This document shows positions 1 to 5,487 of a DNA stretch of 6,216 bases, in pieces. Position numbers and translations under genes: made by a program. Numbering within the stretch: the first letter of the stretch is position 1; each line of letters starts with the position of its first letter. The notes under the pieces were generated by a model. That model worked only from the letters and a program-made list of their open reading frames with translations. It searched no databases and was not told the origin of the DNA. Source of the stretch: Lachnospiraceae bacterium (GTDB lineage: Bacteria > Bacillota > Clostridia > Lachnospirales > Lachnospiraceae); NCBI GenBank assembly GCA_900753685.1, contig CAAEAB010000080.1:1-6216 (forward strand), in the 5' to 3' direction.

Positions 1-2
1 AT

Positions 3-155
3 ATAGATAAAGTGCGTTCATCTTATTATGAATTTTACACGGATACAAAATGGGGTAGCCGAAAAGGATATGACCTGGTTTTAAATAGTGCTGCTTTTGG
101 AATAGATACGACTGTAAAAATTCTTGAAAACATCATTTGCGAAAAATTTAGCTAA
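3..155 (+). CDS. Cytidylate-kinase-like family protein, C-terminal fragment
   Basis: The reading frame is open from the window edge to TAA at 153-155 and gives 50 residues, so the N-terminus with the P-loop is outside the window. The visible part contains YYEFYTDTKWG, then GYDLVLNSAAFGID and TVKILENII. This order (YY..YT...WG, YDL.LNS...G, TV..I) is what I recognise from the C-terminus of the cytidylate-kinase-like proteins (AAA_26-type P-loop kinases) common in Clostridia. They resemble Cmk but their substrate is generally unproven, so I give no gene symbol. The gene is followed by hairpins consistent with transcription ending here, and it appears to be a separate unit from the ribosomal operon downstream. 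The family call is from memory of the motif pattern on a short fragment; a different nucleoside kinase is possible. Confidence 0.72.
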   Translation: MDKVRSSYYEFYTDTKWGSRKGYDLVLNSAAFGIDTTVKILENIICEKFS

Positions 156-159
156 TTCA

Positions 160-195
160 TCAGGGGACAATTGCTCCTGAAGGAATTAATCCCCT
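160..195 (+). other. Small inverted repeats just after the kinase-like gene
   Basis: Positions 160-166 (TCAGGGG) can pair with 174-180 (CTCCTGA) around a 7-base loop, with one G-T wobble. Alternatively AGGGG at 162-166 can pair with CCCCT at 191-195, enclosing a small TCCT/AGGA hairpin at 175-184. Neither is followed directly by a T-tract. I read this as 3' UTR structure next to the better terminator that follows. No function is shown. Confidence 0.35.
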
Positions 196-201
196 CTTAA
201 C

Positions 202-237
202 CAGGGCTGTCAGCAATGGCGGCCCTGATTAATTTTA
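202..237 (+). terminator. Probable factor-independent terminator of the kinase-like gene
   Basis: Positions 202-211 (CAGGGCTGTC) pair with 218-227 (GGCGGCCCTG) in a 10-bp stem with two G-T wobbles and a 6-base loop, AGCAAT. The stem is followed by the interrupted T-rich stretch ATTAATTTTA. The GC-rich base and position after the stop codon fit an intrinsic terminator, although the T-tract is broken. It separates the upstream gene from the rplU promoter. Confidence 0.7.
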
Positions 238-260
238 TACAATTTGTCAATTTAAAACCA

Positions 261-289
261 TTGACAATAAATGACCTCCATGGTACACT
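261..289 (+). promoter_or_regulatory. Sigma-A promoter of the rplU-prp-rpmA operon
   Basis: A perfect -35 hexamer TTGACA (261-266) is followed after exactly 17 bases by TACACT (284-289), a 4/6 match to the -10 consensus. Transcription should start near 295-297, about 75 bases before rplU, leaving room for the leader RNA. An inverted repeat ACACTA-TTC-TAGTGT (285-299) overlaps the -10 element and predicted start. Confidence 0.8.
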
Positions 290-295
290 ATTCTA

Positions 296-366
296 GTGTG
301 CCGCTCAGTGAGGTTTTAAGTTCTCATGGAGACACCGAAGCTGGCGAGTTTTATTATTAGGAGGTG
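296..366 (+). ncRNA. L21-leader-type structured 5' UTR of rplU
   Basis: The untranslated leader between the promoter and rplU contains GTGCCGCTCAGTGAGGTT (297-315), CTCATGGAGACACCG (323-337) and CTGGCGAG (341-348), ending in the AGGAGGTG ribosome binding site (359-366). This string of conserved blocks is what I recognise as the L21 leader RNA of Firmicutes, a cis-acting element thought to control the L21-L27 operon, probably by ribosomal-protein feedback. A tentative closing helix joins CGCT at 302-305 region with GGCG at 343-346, with AG/CT stacked inside it. The mechanism has not been demonstrated as far as I know. The match was made by eye, without a covariance model, and the exact ends are approximate. 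Confidence 0.8.
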
Positions 367-370
367 CCAT

Positions 371-679
371 ATGTACGCGATTATAGCAACAGGTGGTAAA
401 CAGTACAAAGTATCTGAAGGCGACGTTATCCGTGTTGAGAAGCTCGGTGTCGAAGCTGGTGAATCCGTTGTATTTGATCAGGTTCTTGTTGTCAGCGGTG
501 ATGAAGTGAAGGTTGGTAACCCAACAGTAGCTAACGCAACTGTTTCCGGAACGGTTATGTGTGAAGGAAAAGCTAAAAAAGTCATCGTTTACAGATATAA
601 GAGAAAAACCGGATATCACAAAAAGAATGGTCACAGACAGGCGTATACACAGGTTAAGATTGATAAGATCAACGCTTAA
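371..679 (+). CDS. rplU: 50S ribosomal protein L21
   Basis: The 102-residue product ([18 protein letters not shown]...) is a full-length bacterial L21, which binds 23S rRNA in domain II of the large subunit. The N-terminal signature ATGGKQYKV, the central VFDQVLVV, and the basic C-terminal block [22 protein letters not shown] are all present and in order. ATG at 371 is preceded by AGGAGGTG at 359-366, an ideal ribosome binding site. An in-frame ATG at 326 would add 15 residues but lies inside the leader RNA without a ribosome binding site, so it is not used. The gene is first in rplU-prp-rpmA, with 16 bases to prp. The length and start match the family, so the call is essentially certain. Confidence 0.98.
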   Translation: MYAIIATGGKQYKVSEGDVIRVEKLGVEAGESVVFDQVLVVSGDEVKVGNPTVANATVSGTVMCEGKAKKVIVYRYKRKTGYHKKNGHRQAYTQVKIDKINA

Positions 680-695
680 TCCGGGTAAGTAAGTT

Positions 696-1025
696 ATGAT
701 TTGGGTGACTGTTGTCCGTACTAAGGACAACCAGATCCGGTCTTTCCAGGTCTCCGGGCATGCAGAGTATGCTGAGAGCGGGCAGGATATTGTGTGCAGT
801 GCGGTTTCCGCGTTGACGATCACGACGATTAACGCATTGTCCATGTATACCTCACAGGTGTTTGAAACCGATGCGGATGAAGAGAACGGCTGTATTACCG
901 TAAACTTTCCTGGACCGTTGAATCATGACGGAGAGCTTCTGGTAAATTCCATGATCCTCGGATTGCGAACCATTGAAAATGAGTATAACAACGAATATAT
1001 ACACGTAGATTTCAGGGAGGTGTAG
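696..1025 (+). CDS. prp: Ribosomal-processing cysteine protease Prp (YsxB family)
   Basis: Prp removes the N-terminal extension of the L27 precursor in Firmicutes and some other bacteria; in Staphylococcus aureus this cleavage is essential. The 109-residue product has the family signature around GHAEYAESGQDIVCSAVSA: His22 and Cys34 are the expected catalytic pair and fall at the same numbers I recall for the S. aureus enzyme. The C-terminal half (LLVNSMILGLRTIENEYNNEYI) matches the conserved helix and final strand. It sits between rplU and rpmA as usual and its substrate L27 begins 3 bases after its stop. ATG at 696 is the only sensible start because an in-frame stop lies at 690-692. The upstream sequence (CCGGGTAAGTAAGTT) has no good ribosome binding site, suggesting weak or coupled translation compared with the two ribosomal protein genes. 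Confidence 0.95.
   Translation: MIWVTVVRTKDNQIRSFQVSGHAEYAESGQDIVCSAVSALTITTINALSMYTSQVFETDADEENGCITVNFPGPLNHDGELLVNSMILGLRTIENEYNNEYIHVDFREV
1015..1022 (+). promoter_or_regulatory. Ribosome binding site of rpmA, inside the end of prp
   Basis: GGGAGGTG lies 6 bases before the rpmA ATG at 1029 and is read within the last codons of prp. It fixes the rpmA start and so the 9-residue L27 leader peptide. Confidence 0.85.
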
Positions 1026-1028
1026 ACG

Positions 1029-1319
1029 ATGTTAAAAATGAACCTTCAGTTTTTCGCTCATAAAAAGGGTGTTGGTTCCACAAAGAACGGTAGAGATTCT
1101 GAATCCAAACGTTTAGGAGCGAAAAGAGCAGACGGACAGTTTGTAAAAGCCGGAAATATTCTTTACAGACAGCGTGGTACTAAAATCCATCCGGGTACAA
1201 ATGTTGGCCGCGGTGGCGATGATACATTATTTGCTTTAGTTGACGGTGTTGTAAGATTCGAAAGAAAAGGTAGAGATAAAAAACAGGTTTCTATCTATCC
1301 GGTAGCAGCAAACGAATAA
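1029..1319 (+). CDS. rpmA: 50S ribosomal protein L27, precursor with Prp cleavage site
   Basis: The product is 96 residues. L27 lies at the peptidyl transferase centre and its flexible N-terminus reaches towards the P-site tRNA. Here the protein begins [18 protein letters not shown]: the first nine residues are the removable extension, and NLQFF|A at residues 5-10 is the Prp cleavage motif, leaving mature L27 starting AHKKG. The rest ([50 protein letters not shown]) is canonical L27. The start is set by GGGAGGTG six bases upstream. Prp, the processing enzyme, is encoded immediately before it. The operon ends after this gene at a strong hairpin terminator. Confidence 0.98.
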   Translation: MLKMNLQFFAHKKGVGSTKNGRDSESKRLGAKRADGQFVKAGNILYRQRGTKIHPGTNVGRGGDDTLFALVDGVVRFERKGRDKKQVSIYPVAANE

Positions 1320-1330
1320 GAATGAACAGG

Positions 1331-1373
1331 CGACTTCAGATTTTAAGTTTTAAGATTTGAAGTCGTTTTTTCT
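1331..1373 (+). terminator. Strong factor-independent terminator after rpmA
   Basis: Positions 1331-1346 pair with 1350-1365 in a 16-bp stem (two G-T wobbles, no mismatch) with a 3-base GTT loop. The base CGACTTCA/TGAAGTCG is perfect, and six T residues (1366-1371) follow at once. It lies 11 bases after the rpmA stop and 50 bases before obgE, so it ends the ribosomal operon or limits flow into the next group. Confidence 0.93.
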
Positions 1374-1420
1374 TAACTCATTTCAAATAGAATCAACATC
1401 CCTATAGAAAGGATAAAAAT

Positions 1421-2710
1421 ATGTTTGTAGATAAAGCAAAAATATATGTCCGATCCGGCAAAGGCGGCGACGGTCATGTCAGTTTCCGCAGAGAGCTTTT
1501 TGTTCCGGCCGGTGGGCCTAACGGCGGTGACGGCGGTAAAGGCGGCGATGTTATTTTTGTCGTTGATAAAGGGCTGAATACGCTGACTGACTTTCGTCAT
1601 GTTCGAAAGTATACGGCGGGTGACGGCGAACCGGGCGGCAAAAACCGTTGTCACGGCTCTGATGGTGAAGATATGATTATCAAAGTACCTGAAGGAACGA
1701 TCATCAAGGAAGAAAATTCAGGGCTTGTCATTGCGGATATGTCCGGCGGAAACGAGCGGATGGTGCTTTTAAAGGGGGGCCGGGGCGGCAAAGGAAATCA
1801 ACACTATGCCACGCCGACGATGCAGGCGCCAAAATATGCCCAGCCGGGTCAGAAGGCCCAGGAATTAAACTTGATTTTAGAGTTGAAAGTCATTGCCGAC
1901 GTTGGTCTTGTAGGTTTCCCGAATGTGGGTAAATCCACTTTTTTGGCACGGGTAACGAATGCTAAACCGAAAATTGCCAATTATCATTTTACAACCTTGA
2001 GCCCAAATCTTGGCGTGGTTGATTTGGATGGAAGCGACGGCTTTGTTATTGCCGATATTCCGGGAATTATTGAAGGCGCTTCAGAAGGCGTGGGCCTGGG
2101 CCATGAATTTTTACGCCATATCGAGCGTACCCGGGTTATTATCCACATTGTTGACGCTGCAGGTGTCGAAGGACGGGATCCGATCAATGATATCCGGATG
2201 ATACAGAAGGAACTGGCGGCTTATAATGATGAGTTGTCCCAGCGTCCCCAGGTCATTGCAGCCAATAAGATTGACGCACTATATGAAGGAGAAAATGACG
2301 ACGCCATTCAGCTTTTACGAGAAGAATTTGAGCCGGAAGGTATGAAGGTATTTCCAATTTCTGCGGTTAGTGGCAAGGGCGTCCGTGAACTGCTTTATTA
2401 TGTCAATAATCTTTTAAAGGAGACCGGTGAGGAGAAGATCATTTTTGAGCGGGAATACTTCCCGGAACAGATTGAAGATAATCTTCCGTTTACTGTATTT
2501 AAATCCGAAGAGGAAGAAAATGTATATCATGTTGAAGGCCCAAGAATTGAGAGAATGCTTGGATATACGAATCTGGAATCAGAAAAAGGCTTTGATTTCT
2601 TCCAGAAATTTATGAAGGAAAACGGAATTCTGGATGAACTGGAGGCCCTTGGCATTCAAGACAGCGATACCGTCAAAGTGTATTATCACGAATTTGAATA
2701 TTATAAATAA
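1421..2710 (+). CDS. obgE: GTPase Obg (ObgE/CgtA), ribosome assembly and stress GTPase
   Basis: Obg is an essential GTPase that binds the 50S subunit late in assembly and links growth to GTP and (p)ppGpp levels. The 429-residue product has all three domains. Residues 1-158 are the glycine-rich Obg fold (SGKGGDGHVSFRRE, GGPNGGDGGKGGDV, LKGGRGGKGNQHYATP). Residues about 159-335 are the G domain: G1 GFPNVGKS at 165-172, the switch-I TT at 191-192, G3 DIPG at 212-215, G4 NKID at 282-285 and G5 SAVSG at 314-318. Residues about 350-429 are the OCT C-terminal domain, with VYHVEGPRIERM at 368-379. ATG at 1421 follows AAAGGA (1408-1413) at 7 bases. It begins a block of five close genes. I find no convincing promoter in 1372-1420; TAGAAT at 1388-1393 is the best -10 candidate but has no good -35. 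Confidence 0.98.
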   Translation: MFVDKAKIYVRSGKGGDGHVSFRRELFVPAGGPNGGDGGKGGDVIFVVDKGLNTLTDFRHVRKYTAGDGEPGGKNRCHGSDGEDMIIKVPEGTIIKEENSGLVIADMSGGNERMVLLKGGRGGKGNQHYATPTMQAPKYAQPGQKAQELNLILELKVIADVGLVGFPNVGKSTFLARVTNAKPKIANYHFTTLSPNLGVVDLDGSDGFVIADIPGIIEGASEGVGLGHEFLRHIERTRVIIHIVDAAGVEGRDPINDIRMIQKELAAYNDELSQRPQVIAANKIDALYEGENDDAIQLLREEFEPEGMKVFPISAVSGKGVRELLYYVNNLLKETGEEKIIFEREYFPEQIEDNLPFTVFKSEEEENVYHVEGPRIERMLGYTNLESEKGFDFFQKFMKENGILDELEALGIQDSDTVKVYYHEFEYYK

Positions 2711-2725
2711 CAGGAGGATACAGAT

Positions 2726-3028
2726 TTGATAAAAAACAGTAAGCAGAGAGCCTATTTAAAAGGACTTGCCATGAATATAACTCCAATTTTTCAAATTGGC
2801 AAATCCAGTTTAACACCGGAATTTACCAATGCTGTGGACGAAGCTCTGGCGGCAAGGGAATTGATTAAAATCTCCGTATTGCAGAATTGTCTGGATGATC
2901 CGCGGGCCATCGCTGAATATCTTAGTGAACGAACCCACTCGGAAATCGTGCAGGTCATCGGGAAAAAAATCGTCCTTTATAGAGAAGGCAAAGACAAAAA
3001 GAAGAAAATTGTTCTTCCGGAACGGTGA
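2726..3028 (+). CDS. yhbY: YhbY/YqeI-type CRM-domain ribosome assembly RNA-binding protein
   Basis: This 100-residue protein is a single CRM (KH-like) RNA-binding domain. E. coli YhbY associates with pre-50S particles, and B. subtilis YqeI is the counterpart. The sequence shows the family pattern: KQRAYLKGLAMNITPIFQIGKSSLTPEF, where IGKSSLT matches the GKxGLT-like loop that contacts RNA, then ALAARELIKISVLQN, and IVQVIGKKIVLYRE near the end. The length is typical. It uses a TTG start at 2726, supported by AGGAGG (2712-2717) at 8 bases; no ATG or GTG lies at a better distance. It follows obgE by 15 bases and precedes nadD by 33, so it is within one operon. Its job in large-subunit assembly agrees with its neighbours Obg and RsfS. 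Confidence 0.93.
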   Translation: MIKNSKQRAYLKGLAMNITPIFQIGKSSLTPEFTNAVDEALAARELIKISVLQNCLDDPRAIAEYLSERTHSEIVQVIGKKIVLYREGKDKKKKIVLPER

Positions 3029-3061
3029 GAAGAACAGGGACTGGAAAGGATAGATTTTAAC

Positions 3062-3694
3062 GTGAAAAAAGTCGGGATTATGGGCGGTACGTTCAATCCG
3101 ATCCATCTCGGACATTTGATGCTGGCTGAAAATGCTTATGATTTCTATAAATTAGATGAGGTATGGTTTATTCCGGCAGCTGATCCCCCCCATAAAGCCG
3201 GACAGCCCATACTTGATTATTATCATAGAAGCCGAATGACCGAATTGGCCATTGAAAATATCCCCTATTTTATAAAATATGATTTCGAAGCACAGCGTGC
3301 AGAGCGAAGCTATACAGCAGAAACACTACGACTGCTCCACAAAAAGTATTCGGATGTGGAATTCTATTTTATTATGGGCGCCGATTCTCTGTTTCAAATA
3401 GAAACCTGGTATGCACCGGAAAGAGTTATGGCCCAGGCCATACTTCTGGTTGCTCTACGGGACCATCACTCAGATGAAGAAATGGAGAAACAGATTGAGT
3501 ATTTAAAGAAAAAATATGATGCGCACATTCAGTTGATGAGTATGCCTGGGATCGATCTTTCTTCCAATCTTATTCGACAGCGGACAGCCAATGATGAAAC
3601 TATTCGTTTTTTTGTGCCAGAGCCGGTACGGAATTATATTTTACAGTATAATTTATATAGAGGAGATGGATCCCAGGATGACATACACAATTGA
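3062..3694 (+). CDS. nadD: Nicotinate-nucleotide adenylyltransferase
   Basis: NadD adenylates nicotinate mononucleotide with ATP to give deamido-NAD, the shared step of de novo and salvage NAD synthesis. The 210-residue product opens with KKVGIMGGTFNPIHLGH: GGTFNP at 8-13 and HLGH motif histidines 15 and 18 form the nucleotidyltransferase ATP site. WFIPAADPPHK (35-45), FIMGADSL (103-110) and the C-terminal SSNLIR (167-172) complete the family pattern. The last is usually written (I)SSTxIR; here the threonine is asparagine (Asn169), a mild departure. Translation starts at GTG 3062 behind GAAAGGA (3044-3050), with a rather long 11-base spacing. The 3' end overlaps yqeK by 17 bases. Its pairing with yqeK and rsfS is the usual Firmicutes arrangement. 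Confidence 0.97.
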   Translation: MKKVGIMGGTFNPIHLGHLMLAENAYDFYKLDEVWFIPAADPPHKAGQPILDYYHRSRMTELAIENIPYFIKYDFEAQRAERSYTAETLRLLHKKYSDVEFYFIMGADSLFQIETWYAPERVMAQAILLVALRDHHSDEEMEKQIEYLKKKYDAHIQLMSMPGIDLSSNLIRQRTANDETIRFFVPEPVRNYILQYNLYRGDGSQDDIHN

Positions 3695-4262
3695 AGATAT
3701 CCAAAATAAACTGCATAAAAAGCTGAAAGGCAGCCGGTACATCCATACATTGGGAGTGGAATACACCTCCGTTTGCCTTGCTATGAAATATGGAGAAAGC
3801 CTCGAAAAAGCGGAGCTGGCTGGACTTCTTCATGATTGTGCCAAAGAGCTCCCGGAAAAGAAGCTTATTAAAATATGCAGGAAGCATGATGAGAAAATTT
3901 CAAAAATGGAATTTAGTCAACCATTTCTGCTTCACGGGAAAGCCGGTGCCTGTATATCCAGAGATAAATTTGGTATTGAAGATGAGACAGTTCTTGATGC
4001 CATTCGCTATCATACGACCGGCCGGCCGAATATGAGTTTGCTCGAAAAGATTGTCTTTGTGGCGGATTATATCGAACCTAATCGTAAAAAAGCAGATAAT
4101 CTCACCGAATTGCGCCGTTTAGCTTTTGAAAATCTGGATGAAACTGTTCTTTTAATTTTAGAGCAGACTCTGGATTATCTGGAAAAAACAGGAAAAGAGA
4201 TTGACCGCCATACAATTATGACAAGAGATTATTACAAAAAAATGTTAAGGAGTTCAGAATGA
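3678..4262 (+). CDS. yqeK: YqeK-type HD-domain bis(5'-nucleosyl)-tetraphosphatase (Ap4A hydrolase)
   Basis: YqeK proteins are metal-dependent HD-domain hydrolases that split Ap4A symmetrically into two ADP in many Gram-positives. From ATG 3678 the product is 194 residues with the expected ligands: RYIHTLGV (His23), LLHDCAKE (His52-Asp53, Lys56), LLHGKAGA (His86), YHTTGR (His112) and VADYIEP (Asp130). An earlier in-frame ATG at 3591 would bury 104 bases of overlap in nadD and has no ribosome binding site; ATG 3666 directly abuts AGAGGAG (3659-3665) and so is too close. ATG 3678 is 12 bases after that site, somewhat long, and overlaps nadD by 17 bases, which suggests coupled translation. The product follows the family N-terminus (YTIEDIQNKLHKKLKGSRYIHT). 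Confidence 0.93.
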   Translation: MTYTIEDIQNKLHKKLKGSRYIHTLGVEYTSVCLAMKYGESLEKAELAGLLHDCAKELPEKKLIKICRKHDEKISKMEFSQPFLLHGKAGACISRDKFGIEDETVLDAIRYHTTGRPNMSLLEKIVFVADYIEPNRKKADNLTELRRLAFENLDETVLLILEQTLDYLEKTGKEIDRHTIMTRDYYKKMLRSSE

Positions 4263-4615
4263 ATAATTCAAAGGAAATGACCAGCTTGGCGATTAAAGCC
4301 CTGGAAGATAAAAAAGGAAATGACATTCGTGTCATTGATATTCAAGATATATCTATTATTGCTGACTATTTTATTATTGCCAGCGGAAGCAACCGGAATC
4401 AGGTGCAGACAATGGCTGATTATGTGGAAGAGGTTCTCGGGCGGTCTGGTTATGAACCAAAACAGCTTGAAGGCTATGGTACAGCAACATGGATTTTAAT
4501 GGATTATAATGATATTATTGTCCATATATTTTCCGAAGAAGATCGATTGTTCTACGATTTGGAAAGAATATGGAGAGATGGAAAAAGTGTCAGCATTGAC
4601 GAATTTAAAAAATAG
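4259..4615 (+). CDS. rsfS: Ribosomal silencing factor RsfS
   Basis: RsfS (DUF143/Iojap family) binds protein L14 on the 50S subunit, blocks joining to 30S and so represses translation in starvation or stationary phase. The 118-residue product is full length and has IIADYFIIASGSNRNQV (33-49), a run typical of the family, then LEGYGTATWILMDYNDIIVHIF (69-90) and RLFYDLERIWRDGKSV. The ATG overlaps the yqeK stop in ATGA (4259-4262), and AAGGAG at 4247-4252 lies 6 bases upstream. This implies translational coupling. It is the last gene of the obgE group and is followed by two hairpins before convergent lexA. Confidence 0.96.
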   Translation: MNNSKEMTSLAIKALEDKKGNDIRVIDIQDISIIADYFIIASGSNRNQVQTMADYVEEVLGRSGYEPKQLEGYGTATWILMDYNDIIVHIFSEEDRLFYDLERIWRDGKSVSIDEFKK

Positions 4616-4658
4616 GATAGATAGTAAATTTGTTTTATATCTATCCAAAATGTTTTTG
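4615..4658 (+). terminator. Hairpin at the rsfS stop codon, probable terminator
   Basis: GGATAGATA (4615-4623) pairs perfectly with TATCTATCC (4638-4646). Inside it TAAA (4625-4628) can pair with TTTA (4634-4637) once G4624 is bulged, giving about 13 bp with a 5-base loop. It begins on the last base of the rsfS stop. AAAATGTTTTT follows, so the T-run is displaced by several bases. This is probably a first, weaker terminator ahead of the next hairpin. Confidence 0.6.
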
Positions 4659-4664
4659 TCAAAA

Positions 4665-4719
4665 ATAAAAATGTTCTTCTTTAGAGGTGTTTTAAACTTC
4701 TGTAGAAGAACATTTTTAT
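4665..4719. terminator. Bidirectional terminator between rsfS and lexA
   Basis: Positions 4665-4680 pair perfectly with 4704-4719 (16 bp), with the core ATGTTCTTCT/AGAAGAACAT flanked by A5 on the left and T5 on the right. The stem continues inside, after a T/T mismatch, through TAGAGGT (4682-4688) paired with ACTTCTG (4696-4702) including wobbles, to a 7-base loop. The A-tract and T-tract give a U-run on either strand, so it can stop both rsfS and convergent lexA transcripts. Confidence 0.9.
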
Positions 4720-4731
4720 ATCATTTTATAT

Positions 4732-5346
4732 TTACATATCCATTCGAACCAATCCGATAACTTTACCTAAAATCTCAACATGCTCACAGATGATCGGATC
4801 CATCGTATCATTTTCCGGCTGGAGACGATAATGACCATTTTCTTTATAGAATCGTTTGACAGTGGCCGAATCTTCAATGAGGGCCACGACGATATCACCG
4901 TTTTTAGCTGTGGAGCGCTGTTCGACGATCACCGTATCCCCACTGTAGATTCCCGCATTGATCATGCTGTCCCCCCGAACCTTTAACATAAATACAACAG
5001 CATTTGGAAGATATTCAACAGGAATCGGAAAATAGTCTTCGATGTTTTCCTGAGCCAAAATCGGTTCTCCGGCGGTAATCGTACCGATAATCGGAACATT
5101 TGTCATTTCACGGCGGGTTAAGGAAAAGTCGTCGTCAATAACCTCAATAGTACGGGGCTTGGTCGGATCCCTGCGGATATATCCCTTTTCTTCGAGGGAT
5201 GATAAATGGGCATGTACAGAAGAGGTGGATTTTAAATGAACCGCCGTACAGATCTCCCGGACAGAAGGCGGATAGCCCTTTGATAATATTTCAGATTTTA
5301 TATATTCAAGAATTTGTTTTTGCTTATCGGTTAATTCACCGGCCAT
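4732..5346 (-). CDS. lexA: SOS regulon repressor LexA
   Basis: LexA represses DNA-damage genes and cleaves itself when it meets RecA filaments. The 204-residue product has an N-terminal winged helix-turn-helix ([53 protein letters not shown], residues 8-60). The self-cleavage site is Ala92-Gly93 in TITAGEP, and the catalytic dyad is Ser127 (VRGDSM) and Lys164 (ATVKRF). All features needed for autoproteolysis are intact. The ATG at 5346-5344 is preceded on the minus strand by AAGGAGG (complement of 5354-5360) at 7 bases. It diverges from a yneA-like gene, as in Bacillus, and the shared region carries LexA-box-like sites, so self-regulation is likely. It converges with rsfS at a bidirectional terminator. 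Confidence 0.98.
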   Translation of the reverse strand: MAGELTDKQKQILEYIKSEILSKGYPPSVREICTAVHLKSTSSVHAHLSSLEEKGYIRRDPTKPRTIEVIDDDFSLTRREMTNVPIIGTITAGEPILAQENIEDYFPIPVEYLPNAVVFMLKVRGDSMINAGIYSGDTVIVEQRSTAKNGDIVVALIEDSATVKRFYKENGHYRLQPENDTMDPIICEHVEILGKVIGLVRMDM

Positions 5347-5378
5347 ATGTAAGCCTCCTTTTTATTTTTATGATTATT

Positions 5379-5407
5379 ATGATACCACATTTTACCGAAC
5401 ATTGCAA
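5379..5407 (-). promoter_or_regulatory. Probable lexA promoter
   Basis: On the minus strand TTGCAA (5407-5402) is followed after 17 bases by TATCAT (5384-5379), giving 4/6 and 5/6 matches to sigma-A consensus. The start would be near 5372, about 26 bases before lexA. LexA box 1 lies 8 bases upstream of this -35 element, and a lone CGAAC half-site (5396-5400) lies in the spacer. Confidence 0.6.
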
Positions 5408-5415
5408 ACAAATAG

Positions 5416-5429
5416 CGAACAAATGTTTG
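5416..5429. promoter_or_regulatory. LexA box 1 (SOS operator)
   Basis: CGAAC-AAAT-GTTTG matches the Gram-positive LexA (DinR) pattern CGAAC-N4-GTTYG, with full 5-base half-sites on both sides. It lies between the two divergent promoters, just upstream of the lexA -35 and 20 bases before the yneA -35. It is the best match of the three to the classical consensus. Confidence 0.85.
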
Positions 5430-5449
5430 AAGTTTTTCAAAAAACCCTA

Positions 5450-5478
5450 TTGACAAAAGAACGAATGTTCACTATAAT
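5450..5478 (+). promoter_or_regulatory. Perfect-consensus sigma-A promoter of the yneA-like gene
   Basis: TTGACA (5450-5455) and TATAAT (5473-5478) are both exact consensus hexamers with the ideal 17-base spacer. Transcription should begin near 5485. An A/T-rich run upstream may act as an UP element. Such a strong promoter would need firm repression, which the LexA box in its spacer and another just after the start can supply. Confidence 0.93.
5459..5470. promoter_or_regulatory. LexA box 2, inside the yneA promoter spacer
   Basis: GAAC-GAAT-GTTC is a perfect 4+4 inverted repeat of the LexA half-site. Flanking A on both sides replaces the outer C/G. It sits wholly between the -35 and -10 hexamers, so bound LexA would exclude RNA polymerase. 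Confidence 0.88.
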
Positions 5479-5487
5479 GCAGATAAA

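Noticed and set aside
326..370. In-frame ATG giving rplU a 15-residue extension
   Set aside because: It lies in the leader RNA, lacks a ribosome binding site, and MYAIIATGG is the family N-terminus behind a perfect AGGAGGTG.
305..844. 179-codon open frame on the minus strand across rplU and prp
   Set aside because: It is antisense to two certain genes and the L21 leader, has no ribosome binding site or recognisable domain, and reads as a shadow frame.
1381..1408. TTTCAA-16-TATAGA as an obgE promoter
   Set aside because: The -35 match is poor and transcription would start after the ribosome binding site, leaving obgE untranslatable from that transcript.
1373..1654. Minus-strand open frame over the start of obgE
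   Set aside because: It is antisense to the glycine-rich Obg domain, whose GGC/GGT codons leave long antisense frames; no other support.
3591..3677. Upstream ATG extending yqeK by 29 residues
   Set aside because: There is no ribosome binding site, it overlaps nadD heavily, and the extra residues do not look like YqeK.
5396..5409. Possible fourth LexA box CGAAC-ATTG-CAAAC
   Set aside because: The second half is CAAAC, not GTTCG or GTTTG, so there is no dyad; only a lone half-site remains.
5426..5441. Inverted repeat TTTGAA-GTTT-TTCAAA
   Set aside because: It is short, A/T-rich and overlaps LexA box 1; most likely a by-product of the operator and the A/T-rich region upstream of the yneA promoter.
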